From Flaccisagitta enflata (lineage: Eukaryota > Chaetognatha > Sagittoidea > Aphragmophora): a stretch of DNA of 64,000 bases. The DNA is taken from assembly GCA_965153355.1 (NCBI GenBank), contig OZ231126.1:104160001-104224000 (forward strand). The letters are read 5' to 3'. The notes beneath the pieces are model-generated. The model was not told the DNA's origin. It was given only the letters and a program-made list of their open reading frames with translations, and did no database searches. Of this stretch, positions 11,346-20,839 are shown one piece after another. The position numbers were made by a program, and so were the translations under genes. The number at the start of each line of letters is the position of its first letter. Position 1 is the first letter of the stretch.

Positions 11346-11543
11346 TTTCATCCATTCATCAATAACATTATGTAAGCATGTTTAACTTTCAAATGATGAT
11401 TCATCTATTCATTGATTCAGTTATCCATTCATTCTTTCCTGTATTCATCCATTCATTCATCTATTCATTCGTCAAAAAATAATGATATTTCTATCCATTT
11501 GATAATCTTGAATCTCATTCATTCATCAATGTCATTCTTGGAT

Positions 11544-12085
11544 TCATGGACTAATTCTATTTACAGTCCCATTTATCAGTCCTGTTGTACTTTTTCCAAA
11601 GCATTGGAACGTCCTTTTGACACTGCCGGATGATGGCGTGGCGCTCTTCGTCTCCTTTGGCCTTGATCCATTGATCCATTCATATGTGTTGTTGAGGGCG
11701 AACAACGTGAACGCCTCTGCAGTAAGTGCCCCAACGTTGGGCATGTAATTCATAAGCATCTTCCAATACCCGGACATCCTCTCCGGGAATTTGTTGTGCG
11801 TTGGCACACCTTTGACGTCATTGGCCTCCAAATTCTCAAACTCGCCACCAGGAAGAAATTCTTTGATGGCGACTCGAAAGTATTTTGTGAGAGCGGTGCA
11901 CATCACCTGAAGAATCGTAAGCGTGCCCGGGTCCAATTCTTCGTTAGGTTTGAAGATCGAGTCGTAAAAGGTTGAATCGCAATGGACGTACTTCTCGGGA
12001 AACAGACTTTTCCCTAAGGAGAATCCGCCAGGATAAATATCAGAAATCCCACATGTATAAAATTTTGACTCGTTTGTGATTTAGC
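11544..12085 (-). pseudogene. Exon-like segment of the same unnamed gene family, central part
   Basis: Minus-strand frame open from about 12085 to 11544. It reads through FYTCGISDIYPGGFSLGKSL, CDSTFYDSIFKPNEEL, TALTKYFRVAIKEFLPGGEF and THNKFPERMSGYWKMLM, then AFTLFALNNTYEWI. The combination EFLPGGxF, HNKFxER and AFxxFxxNxTxxWL matches the pattern I know from uncharacterised multi-copy proteins of corals, Hydra and fish. No catalytic motif is recognisable. The 3' side contains a poor donor-like GTACAA that does not give a clean phase with the next exon-like segment, so the gene may already be decayed. Confidence 0.55.
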
Positions 12086-12191
12086 AAAATTTACTTTGAC
12101 TTCACTTCAGTTATCTGTCTGTTTTCAATCTTACTGTTTGTCTGTTTGTCTGTTTTTCTCTTGCTGTCTCTACATGTCTGTCTGTCGCTGT

Positions 12192-12195
<4 letters not shown>

Positions 12196-12265
<70 letters not shown>

Positions 12266-12370
12266 TTCTTTTTCTTTTTCTTTTTCTTTTTCTTTCTCTT
12301 TCTTTCTCTTTCTTTTTCTTTCTTTTTCTTTCTTTTTCTTTCTCTTTCCTTCTTTTTCTTTTTGTCTTTT
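12196..12370 (+). repeat. (CT)n followed by (TTTTTC)n
   Basis: A dinucleotide run (12196-12258) grading into a hexanucleotide-like pyrimidine tract. Both strands give long low-complexity open frames that are not genes. Confidence 0.95.
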
Positions 12371-12383
12371 TCTCTTTTTTTTC

Positions 12384-12565
12384 TCAAGACTTTGAAGTTT
12401 TGACGTCCGCAAGACCGTCAAGCTGCTGTTGGTCTACGGCCGCTTTGGGTTTGCACTCAGACACGACTGGATACGCGAAGGGTGCATCGAGGAATTGTTG
12501 AAGGTCTTCTCCGCCGTCTTTTCGAAGTTTGTCGTGGGTCCTTTTCAATGCAGTTACACGGCCTT
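12384..12565 (-). pseudogene. Exon-like segment of the same unnamed gene family, N-terminal side
   Basis: Minus-strand open stretch reading TALKRTHDKLRKDGGEDLQQ, then FLDAPFAYPVVSE and a K/Q-rich tail, ended by TGA at 12384-12386. Its GC content and residue composition resemble the two exon-like segments downstream, and the order and strand fit one split gene. A donor-like site was not pinned down. No start codon is identified. Confidence 0.4.
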
Positions 12566-12701
12566 TTTTATCATTACAAAAAGAAAGGCATAATAGATTA
12601 AAATAGTTTAAGCAAGCCTAATCGGTTCTTGCATGATTCACTGTAACAGATATTGTATACGCTTTCATACATATGATCGAATTATAATCAGTATACATTT
12701 A

Positions 12702-12880
12702 TTGGTGCGGCAAAGTAGCTCTATAACTGGCCATGTCCGTAGATTGGTTGGTTGGTCGGTTGGTTAGTTGGTCGGTAACGCATTTGTACGACGATCTACT
12801 CATCGCACCTTATTTGCCTACTTGACCTTGTTTACCTTTGAGCAAGTTTTCGCGCATGGACTGGGGACATCTTTCAAGAG
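12702..12880 (-). mobile_element. Hairpin-ended GTCY element, AGGTGC-type, decayed
   Basis: GGTGCGGCAAAGTAGCTC is a damaged version of the AGGTGC/GCACCT hairpin seen intact at 34835. It is followed by CTATAACTGGCC, GTCCGTAGATTGG and (GGTTGGTC)n, then ACGCATTTGT and CGCACCTTATTTG, which also match the 34.8-kb copy. Confidence 0.65.
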
Positions 12881-12988
12881 ACATGAGTTCTCTTACGATA
12901 TCTATGAGACGCCATTTTCTCCAATAGGAGACGACATGAAAGTTTAACAAATTCTTGCAAGTGGCTATGTCACCCATGATAAAAAAAA

Positions 12989-13187
12989 CAAGGCTGGATA
13001 CACGGCTACCCTAGTCGCGTGCGGGAGGGCAGGAGCAGTGCTGGAGGAGGTCACTAGCGCATCTGGGCAGGAGCCGTATGCTCAAATAGCTCAAAAACGC
13101 CGAAAAAGTAAAAAGGGGACCGACCGACCGAGTGACCAACTGACCGACATAGCGGGGTGTAGAGTGGCGTAGCACGCGACCAAAAAT
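12989..13187 (+). mobile_element. Hairpin-ended GTCY element, nearly full length
   Basis: Runs from ACAAGGCTGGATACACGGCT through a 5' motif AGTCGCGTGCGGG, a (GACC)n array (13120-13150) and AGCGGGGTGTAGAG to a hairpin region ending GCACGCGACC, then AAAAAT. The 5' motif AGTCGCGTGC is the complement of the 3' end GCACGCGAC. A good reference copy for the family. Confidence 0.8.
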
Positions 13188-13317
13188 GTAACGGTTATAT
13201 ACAAGCGCTACGTGGCGTCCAATAAATGGAATGATCAAAAAGTGTAACATCCTTCTTCGTTACAATTAAGAAAGACATATGCTCATTCTTTTTTTTACCG
13301 CGTCATGGCGCGTTGTC

Positions 13318-13430
13318 ATGAAATGAAAATGAAAATAGGTTTGAACTCGTCACGGCTTGGAGATATACCGTGTCACTCGCCTCAGCTCGACGCTCCCTGG
13401 TTTGGCCATGATAACCTTTTCTTTCAACCT
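13318..13430 (-). mobile_element. Possible tRNA-derived SINE fragment
   Basis: On the minus strand an A-box-like GAGCTGAGGCGAGTGAC stretch is followed about 25 bases later by a B-box-like GAGTTCAAACC, then a T-rich end. This looks like the head of a tRNA-derived SINE. Folding into a cloverleaf is not convincing by eye. Confidence 0.3.
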
Positions 13431-13635
13431 TTTTGAACTCTGACATTTTTAACTTTTTTTTTTTCTAAAAAAAAATTAACTAGGAGTCAGTAACGGCTAT
13501 TTATGACTAGAATTCACTATATTAGAACATCATTCAGCAATAAATATCGCTCGGGCTCATTTTTAACCTAGGTAGAAAATTCTGATACTGCTTTTTTCGT
13601 TCGCTTCGCCAAGGCACCAAGCCATTATTAGTTCC

Positions 13636-14425
13636 CTACTTTCTAAAAACAGGAACTTCTCTGAATTTACTACCATGTGAACAAAGCTGTCTAAGTCTAT
13701 CATTTCTAATGATGTTTAAATTACCCGTTGTAATGTGCCCATGATGATTATCTACAAAACTGGATTCGGCATAATCACAATCCATGTCCTCAATATCTTC
13801 ATAGCTGAGGTCTTGAGCTTCTCGCAGACATTTGTTATAGTTCAAAACCTTCGATCCTATGGTTTTTCCATACGAAAAAACCTGTCTAATTAAGTTCTTG
13901 TTTTGTAACTGGCCTGGTAATAATTGGTTAACTTCCCTTGTGAAAAATACCGACTGAATATTAATCTCATCTAAGATTTTGTGCGAGAAGTCAAGCTTCC
14001 ACATGACCGAATCTACTTTCTTTTTTACTGGCCTTAGTTTTCTTGCGTAATCCACTCTATTCTCCAAAATCTATCTTATCTCCTTAGGCAGTGACTGGAA
14101 AAAACAACTTTTATTGAATCTCTCTAGGAAAACTTTTTTCCTTCTCAAAATTACGCTTTCTAATAATCTCAAATCATTTCTAAAACTGTCTTCTAATTCC
14201 CTCTTAAATGGCTCAAAATCGTCTGAATTTATCCCTCCTTTCTTTTTAGCTTTTCTTCTCCCTCTGTTTTTCTTTCTTTTGGCGTCGAAAAGGTTACAAA
14301 TCCTGAAACAGTTAAAATCCAAGAAAGCCCGGTCAGTCGTATTCCCTGCTATGCCTAAAGCCTGTAGCCTGTCATTCAGACCTAATGGAGAGGCCGTCTT
14401 TAGCTTAGCTATCCAGTATAACTCT
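13636..14425 (-). pseudogene. Penelope-like element, linker and N-terminal RT region
   Basis: Minus-strand coding-derived sequence of the same Penelope-like element as 8792-10489. After the GIY-YIG domain comes a basic stretch (AKRKKNRGRRKAKKKGG), then a charged linker with one in-frame TAG at about 14068-14070. The segment VDNHHGHITTGNLNIIRNDR, then RLRQLCSHGSKFREVP, is the typical N-terminal block that precedes the RT core in this group. The frame ends at 13636, where the RT block would be expected to follow. That block resumes at about 10430. Confidence 0.8.
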
Positions 14426-14654
14426 CTTTCCAGTCTCTCTTTCTAATCAGACTCTGGTCTTGATTTGGTACATTATCTGTTCTTATTTTTTCAATTATTT
14501 GAAATCGAAGCATATCTTCTATTCTAGTATTCCTATGTCTATCATCCAACTGGAAGTGTGCATAGACTATCTGTGATTTGTCGCCCTTTCTTATCTTGTC
14601 CCAATGTTCCCTTATTCTAACAGCAAAATTTCTTTGAGTCTCCCCTACATTCAT
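14409..14654 (-). pseudogene. N-terminal GIY-YIG endonuclease domain of the Penelope-like element
   Basis: The segment MNVGETQRNFAVRIREHWD, then SQIVYAHFQLDDRHR, contains the second half of a GIY-YIG nuclease: the YIG-like NVGET, the conserved Arg followed by EHW, and the His block. After a frameshift near 14425 the frame continues with RELYWIAKL and LGLNDRL, which supplies the usual conserved Glu region. The first (GIY) strand is not evident upstream. GIY-YIG placed N-terminal to the RT is the Naiad/Chlamys-like arrangement of Penelope-like elements, unlike classical Penelope where it is C-terminal. Confidence 0.75.
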
Positions 14655-14737
14655 TTGTTCCCTTTTTGCCTCGTTTTCGCAGATCCTATTTCAAATTTCC
14701 CGCTCATTTTTGTAGAGGCGGTTTCTGAGCTCTAGAT

Positions 14738-14820
14738 CTTTCCAGAACTTTCCATGACGTAATTGAAGGTTCGAGACTCGCATTCTAGAATAATTTTCGG
14801 CGTTCTGGAATATTCCGGAC
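14738..14820. promoter_or_regulatory. Two heat-shock-element clusters
   Basis: 14739-14758 reads TTCCAGAACTTTCCATGA, and 14803-14820 reads TTCTGGAATATTCCGGAC; between them TTCTAGAA lies at 14783-14790. Each is an array of alternating inverted GAA/TTC units with 2-bp spacing, the HSF-binding pattern. They lie 85-165 bp upstream of the first Penelope-like ORF on the minus strand, so they may belong to its promoter. Function is inferred only. Confidence 0.6.
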
Positions 14821-15079
14821 CGGCTTTCCCAAATCTCTCATTCGGCCATTTTTTCTTGCTCGCAAGTGGACGTAACCTCCTGAATTAATTCACATTTTCA
14901 GCAACTTTGGCATTTTCTGGGCTTTTCACACCAAACTTTGTCACTAAAAAGGTTAGTTCCACACACATTCTACATTTTATCACGTATTATTCACGTTTTA
15001 TCCCATACAATCATAGTTTATCCCGTTATATTGCGTTAGATCACATTTTATACTTGGTAGATGTTGATGATTACCAGTA
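14821..15079. other. Upstream region of the Penelope-like element
   Basis: Non-coding. Contains loosely repeated TTTTATCCC/ATTATTCACG phrases (14975-15050). Could be part of the element's pLTR. No hammerhead-ribozyme core was found by eye. Confidence 0.35.
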
Positions 15080-15680
15080 ACTGTGGCAAAGAAAAAAACT
15101 AGATGCTCGATATTTATCAATAACTTATAAACCACTTATACTTTTTGCTTAAAGTCCGTGAGCATATAAAATAGCTTCAAAAACTCTACAAATCTAGACC
15201 AAGCAGAAATTTTTAGCTCAATTCGTTCAGAAATGACATGAGATTGAAGTTCAGTACTCAAATTTCTGATTGACGAATAGAGCTGATTTCAGCGCCAGAA
15301 AACATGACACTTATTGTCTTACATATTCTGTAAAACGAAAAAAAGAAATAAATGATACAAAATCAAAGGTGAAAATGAAGTATTTTCAATTCTCTGCAAG
15401 ATGGAATCAAGCAGAATTCATGATTTTGCTTCGTTTACAAGCTGCATCAATACAAAGTTAATCACTATAAAAAAGATGGAAGCAAGATTTGAGTTTTTCA
15501 AGTAGTTATCTTTAAATTAACATAACTTCAAAAGTTTTGAAGCTATAGTGATCGGAAGGAGCTCAAATGAAAGATTTTTCAAAGATCTTTAAAACTGTCA
15601 TGAATTAAAAGGTTCTAGCATTTTTTAGTACGATGCAATCAAGTCAAAAGATCGTGTCTAGTTTTTTTCTTTGCCACTGT
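15080..15680. mobile_element. 601-bp TA-flanked MITE with 25-bp inverted ends
   Basis: Ends read inward as AC(T/A)GTGGCAAAG, then an A-run and ACTAGA, and are flanked by TA (15078-15079, 15681-15682). The interior is AT-rich and not fold-back, and contains a phrase AGCTCAATTCGTTCAGAAATG related to repeats at 1048 and 34423. No transposase. Confidence 0.7.
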
Positions 15681-15682
15681 TA

Positions 15683-17200
15683 TTACCATTACTTTTTTAG
15701 GAGTCTTCAGAGATTCTTACTAGTGTTTAGTTGGATGTTGATAGTAATTTCTCCTTTTTCTCTTTCATTGCTCAGTCTTCATTGTTGACTTCCGTTGCTA
15801 CAATATATCCTTTCTCATTGATACCAGAGTACATTTCATTAGCGTTGGTCTTACGTCTACGCCATAGCGAGACAAGGGGTTCAACAGAGTTAGTCAGGGC
15901 CGTAGGAAGAGACAGATTAGACCAGATCGAGATTACTCGACAATGTAGACTTTTTAATATTCCTATAATCGGTCCTAATTTGGTTGAACGCTCTTTGGTG
16001 AAGAAAGAAGCCCGGTCAAATATCCAATCATCAAGCTACGTTCATTGAGCTCGCATTTTGTTCATCAAGTCACGTTCACCAAACTCGCCCTTTGTTCACC
16101 AGTCACGAGCCAATCACGTTCATCAAACTCGTGATACGTTCATTGGTCAACCTTACATTCATCAAAGTCGATTCAGAAGATTGTTCATTGTCCACCAAAA
16201 CTCTTTGAGTCACATTCAACAAATCCATTCATCGGTCCATACGTCGGATCTCCTCCCTCTGTTAAGTCATTGAAGATCAGTCAAGCCGCCCATCGAAAGT
16301 CACGTTCTCATTCCAGTCAATCAAGAAACACAGTTCCAGAAAGAATTCCTCCGTTCCAGTACATAAGAGGAAAAGTTTTTGAGGGCTTGCCTTTGATCAG
16401 ATTGGTTAATTTCAACAATTGGACCCTAATTTCATTAGATGTGTCCAGTCCGCGAGAAAGTCTTGCGCCAATAAACTCAATGACGGGACCCTAATTTATT
16501 AGCCGTGTCCAGTCCGCAAGTCCGTCCTCATTCACGCCATGGTATTCAAGACAGGATCCTAGAAATAGAGGTCCAGTCGGCGAACCTGGCATTATTGACA
16601 TTCATTGTCACCCCATTGGCTCTCTTGCCACATGTTTAAAAATGCGTGACTTGTGTGTCTTGGGGACAATATGCCCAAATTTTGAATTTTGACCAAAAAA
16701 ACTTGGAAAATTTTTTTACAAAATTTCAAAAAAGAAAAAAAAAATTTTAAGATTGTGCCCATGTGTTTTACTTCGCCTATTTTTTAAAGCATATAACATA
16801 TCCCTTTCTTGTAACAAAAAGAATTAATAGTTTCCCATTTCTTTCTCTCCCTTTCCCTAACTGACATATGATGACCCCACTTCTGCTGCAACTCTTCCGG
16901 AGACCATCGTGGATCAATGCTCAAGAAAATCGTGAAGAAATCTAAATTAAATGAAAAAAAAAAACAACCTAAAAACTCATCCATGTCAAGCATTTTGACA
17001 TATAAGTGCAACTGTAACAAGCCTATTGGCAAACTTATTACCTGTTCCTCAAGTTTTTATCATTGCGCTGGTGCACGGGCTTATGTTTGTTCCTTTCCTC
17101 AAATTAAGTGTCATTGATGTAATCACTCATTTGCCATTGGATAAAATACATGTTTACTATGGAGATTCTCCCACCAAAGCCTTGACTTCAAAAATTAAAA
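15683..17200 (+). mobile_element. Leader/LTR region of BEL/Pao element 2
   Basis: Lies directly upstream of a BEL gag. 16030-16340 holds degenerate GTTCATCAAACTCG-type repeats. 16420-16590 holds three units with GGACCCTAATTTxATTAG and GTGTCCAGTCCGC. LTR borders and a primer-binding site could not be fixed. Confidence 0.45.
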
Positions 17201-19523
17201 ATGCCTCTACCCGAAGGTGCACAGATGTATTACGGCGTGGAGCCAAAGGGCGATAGTCGTCATGCCCGTGCCATATTGGGCATACTCACTAAAGAATTGG
17301 CCTTTTTTTTTAATTTATGCCAAAGCAAAGAGAACCAACAACGCTGGTTTCTTTTTAGATGCTAATCAAGCCAGATCGCATGTGGAAATAGCCCGTTTGT
17401 TGGTAATTGATCAAATCCAAGATTTTCCACAAGCGGTGCAAGACCAAATGACCTTAGCCATAGGTCAGGTGGGAATTTCTTTAGAACAGAACCCCTCCTT
17501 TCCAGAGCCATTGAATCGTAATTTGAACGATGATGCTCTTCCTAATTTCATCAACAGGATTCAAAATCGGGGCACCACGTCTGAGGTCAATGCCCCAGTC
17601 CGACGAGGGAGCCTTCCCGCCATCAAAGCGCCACCCCATCCAAAGCCGACGCCTTCCGACGTTCAAACGTCAGAGCTCATTCCATCACAAACGTTCTGAA
17701 TACCGTCAGACAAGTTCCTTTGGCAGCTCCCTCGGTCGCCGCTAATCCCATAGACAAAATTATCGCCAACGCCCCGCCCTTCGCCGCTCCCTTGATCGCC
17801 GGAACCCGATCATTGCCTCGTCGACTTCCCACTCCCTCTACAAATCAACCATCGACCCAGGAGAATCCAATCTTTTGCGAATAGTCCATCAAAACTCTCT
17901 ACGAGAATCACGTCAAAACCCATCCATTCAAACCAAACAAGTGGTGGAATTTCCCCTCTCCCCTTGCTCAGCCGAAGAAAAACCTGCCTTACTACGCAAA
18001 AGGTTCGATGAGCTTATTGTCGAGAAACTAGCCATAGAGAAACAGGCAAAGTTACAGAGCAATAGGATTCACAAGGAATACAAACAAACCATGAGAGATA
18101 TGGAAAAGCTAGAAATGGCCGCAGAAAAGCCAGAGGAAGACCTGTTAGAAGATTTGGGTGCAGTCTTAGAAAATAACAAAAGCAGAAAAGACATGGAGAA
18201 TTGGGTGGAGGCTGTAGTTAGCATTCATTCAGCCAGACTAGTCCAGACAGCAGAACAACAAGAACCACTCATCATTTCAGCTACCCCAACTCAGACCAGA
18301 CCAAATCTTTACCGGCCAGACAGACCTCCCACCCCAGTTCAAGCCATCCTGAACCCAACCTTTACACTTCCTCCAACCCCTAAGAGGGTTAACGTCATTC
18401 CCACCACAACTTTGCCACCCAACACCCCCATTCAGAATGCCAATGTTCAACCACTAATATTTTATCCGTCCACCTACCCACCACCTAGATTCCCAGGCGT
18501 AAATCAACCGGCTTTCTCTTCCTTTCCTACCTTCCAAAATCATCTTCCTCCTCACCCACCACAACCTTCCCATCGGCTCCAACCAACCAACCCAACCCAA
18601 CCGACTCACTTGTCTCCCCAGAATCGACCACCCCACCCACCCGTCTCGTCACCACCAAACCACCCATCCTTACAACCTCAACCATCCCACCCACCTTCCC
18701 CATATCAACTACCCCACCTAACCCAACCAATTCCAATCCCACCCTACTCCCCCATCTCAACCATCTCACCCGACTCAAACTTACCAAACCCAGTCGCACT
18801 AACCAAGATACCCACTCATCACAATCAGGCAACTGTTCCAACCAGAATAACCTTCATGCCAAAGGCTCAGATTCAGCAATCCATGGCAATCAAACCTCAG
18901 TCAAACCCTAATCATACGCCAATCTTCCGCCATCCACGCCACCTGCGACGCACCCCCAAACGGTTGACAGCCCCATCTCGTGGGACATCAACCGGGTTGA
19001 GGACCTTCGCCCTTTAAAAGTAAGCCTAGATCCCAATGTGGATCGTAAGAAAAAATTGTTTGAGTTGACCACCGGTATTTCAGCCTCAAAATTCTTGGCC
19101 ACTAATAGAATTGACCCCGCAGACAGATTTACAGGGGACAAAGACAAAGATGAGACGGACTTAGATTCAACCATCAACAGATACAACCTGGTAGTGAACC
19201 AACCAGGCATCACGGACAACTTAAAAAAGTTAGAGTAAAAACATTACTTTTCGGGCCAAGCCGGCAAAATAGTAAATCTCTATGTTAACATTGAAAACCC
19301 AAAGGAAGCAGTTAGCAAGACACTCAAACATTTGAGAAAGGAGTTCAGTAGAGCAGATGAGTCGGCCACCAAAATGCTAGATAAAGTTCTAAAAGGAAAA
19401 CTAATTGATAAGGAAGACGCAGACAGACTGACCAAACTCAGAATTGATTTAGCGATGCACTATCAAAGAGCATGTGAGACTAACAGGGCGGCTACTTTCA
19501 ATACGGCAGAAACATTACCTATA
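17201..19523 (+). pseudogene. BEL/Pao element 2, gag (frameshifted)
   Basis: Starts at ATG 17201 with MPLPEGAQMYYGVEPKGDSR, matching the gag start of element 1 near 39 kb (GCEMYYDVAARFDSRHARGL). The frame changes near 17330 (poly-T), after 17699, around 17878 and around 18940, but translation in alternating frames gives one continuous gag: a charged segment, a coiled coil (KRFDELIVEKLAIEKQAK), a long Pro-rich region (18290-18930), then DUF1759-like DRKKKLFELTTGISASKFL and KHYFSGQAGKIVNLY. The last frame ends in RAATFNTAETLPI where an insertion starts at 19524. At least four frame breaks make it a pseudogene. Confidence 0.8.
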
Positions 19524-19888
19524 AGTCGCGTGCGAGACTTACAGACTAAGAATGACTTAGACTGACTCAGAATGACTTAGAATGACTTTCAATGATTCTG
19601 AATGACTTAAAATGCCCTAAAAGGACTTAAAATGACCAAAAAACCTAATGACCAAAAATGACTTAAAATGACTTAACATAACTTAAAATGACTTAGAATG
19701 GCCCAAAATGACTCAAAATGACTTAGAATAACTAATAATGACTTAAAATGATTTAAAATGACCTAAGAGTTGACGTTATATCACAAAAAAGTAAAGTGTG
19801 ACGGACCAACCGACGGACGGATGGACGGACGGACGGACGGACGGACGGACCAACAAAGCGGGGTGTAGAGTCGCGTGCACGCGACTAA
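19524..19888 (+). mobile_element. Hairpin-ended GTCY element inserted in BEL gag
   Basis: Left end AGTCGCGTGC, right end GCACGCGACT inside the palindrome 19869-19886, then AA. Inside are a degenerate AATGACTTAA array (19550-19770) and a (GACG)n array (19801-19850). Taking the element as GTCGC...GCGACTAA and removing it joins the gag codons TLPI to KIIQT in frame without any target duplication, as for a rolling-circle element. It lacks the ACAAGGCC start seen in other copies. Confidence 0.75.
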
Positions 19889-19992
19889 AAATCATTCAAA
19901 CTAGATTCAACTTTCTAGCCTACAAATGGTGCATGGAAAAATCTAATAGAGACACCTCTACCCCCCAGTTTGAAGTCTTTCTAGAGTTTCTA
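19889..19992 (+). pseudogene. BEL/Pao element 2, gag continuation
   Basis: Reads KIIQTRFNFLAYKWCMEKSN, then QFEVFLEFL, which aligns with FVQGRWAVERSKK and RFDDFLSFL of element 1 (36.2-36.4 kb). The frame is interrupted by the fold-back MITE at 19993. Confidence 0.8.
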
Positions 19993-20581
19993 CATGGTGT
20001 TTCACGCCAAAATAGATATAAGAAAACAATGTCATTCTGCTTCTAAAAATGCAAAAATAGTTCTGAAAAAAGTTTTAAAGAGCACTTAAGCTCCGATTTT
20101 TTGTGTAAAAATTTCATGGGTTTGGGTCAAATATCTTGGCCACAACATCACTTTGAAGTAAAATGAGCATTTAAAGGAGGAGCTCTTTTAACATTATTTT
20201 CATTTTAAAGTTCTTCTTTGAAGTGCTCTCATTTCTAAACGGCTTGAGTTACAGATACCAGATTGGTCTCAGATTAAAGCTTATCAAATTTTCTTTAATT
20301 TGAGACCAATCTGGCATCTGTGACTTAAGCCGTTTAGAAATGAGAGCACTTCAAAGAAAAACATTCAAAATCAAAATTATATGAAAAGAGCTTCTCCTCT
20401 AAATGCTCATTTTACTTCAAATTGATGTTGTGGCCAAGATTTTTGACCCAAACCCATGAAATTTTTACACAAAAAATCGGAGCTTAAGTGCTCTTTGAAT
20501 CTTTTTTTCAGAATTATTTTTGCATTTTTAGAAGCAGAATGGCATCGTTTTCTTATATCTAATTTGGCATGAAACACCCTG
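19993..20581. mobile_element. 589-bp fold-back MITE with CAGGGTGTTTCA ends, TA target duplication
   Basis: Ends CATGGTGTTTCACGCCAAA and (inverted) CAGGGTGTTTCATGCCAAA. The arms are complementary over nearly 290 bp, with the centre near 20285. TA occurs at 19991-19992 and 20582-20583. Removing the element and one TA restores the gag codons F-L-Y-E-Q in frame. It is probably Tc1/mariner-derived. A solo right end of the same family (GAAACACCCTG, then TA) is at 24201-24213. Confidence 0.92.
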
Positions 20582-20583
20582 TA

Positions 20584-20815
20584 TATGAACAAAACAAAAT
20601 CAGAAGGGATTTAAACTCTATTTCAGGCCCCTCAACTTTGAAAAAGAAGAAAGACGGATATGCGATCAATGCCATTGGAGTGGAAGAAACAACCGCGGTC
20701 ACCAAACAGCACGATAACCCTTCATTTCGAGGCGGTAGTCGCGGAAGAGGACATTCACATGCCTCCGGCGACAGCAATGCGCAGATCAACGAGATAGTCC
20801 GCCAGCAAAATAGGG
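20584..20815 (+). pseudogene. BEL/Pao element 2, gag C-terminal part
   Basis: Continues YEQNKIRRDLNSIS, then KKKKDGYAINAIGVEETTAV and FRGGSRGRGHSHASG. Element 1 has the parallel series RSQNLIRHENELISG, KKKPKKDTRTMKIDAVATSS and a GGRGGGRRGRGRGG tract. The zinc knuckles and protease expected next are absent. The sequence passes into unrelated tandem repeats. Confidence 0.75.
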
Positions 20816-20839
20816 GGTGTTCATCAACGGGGAATGAAC

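Noticed and set aside
12091-12421. Several long K/E/R-rich or S/L/F-rich frames
   Set aside because: Products of (CT)n and (TTTTTC)n repeats in all registers.
18454-18841. Minus-strand frames over the BEL element 2 Pro-rich region
   Set aside because: Antisense of Pro-rich codons (gives Gly/Trp/Val-rich shadows).
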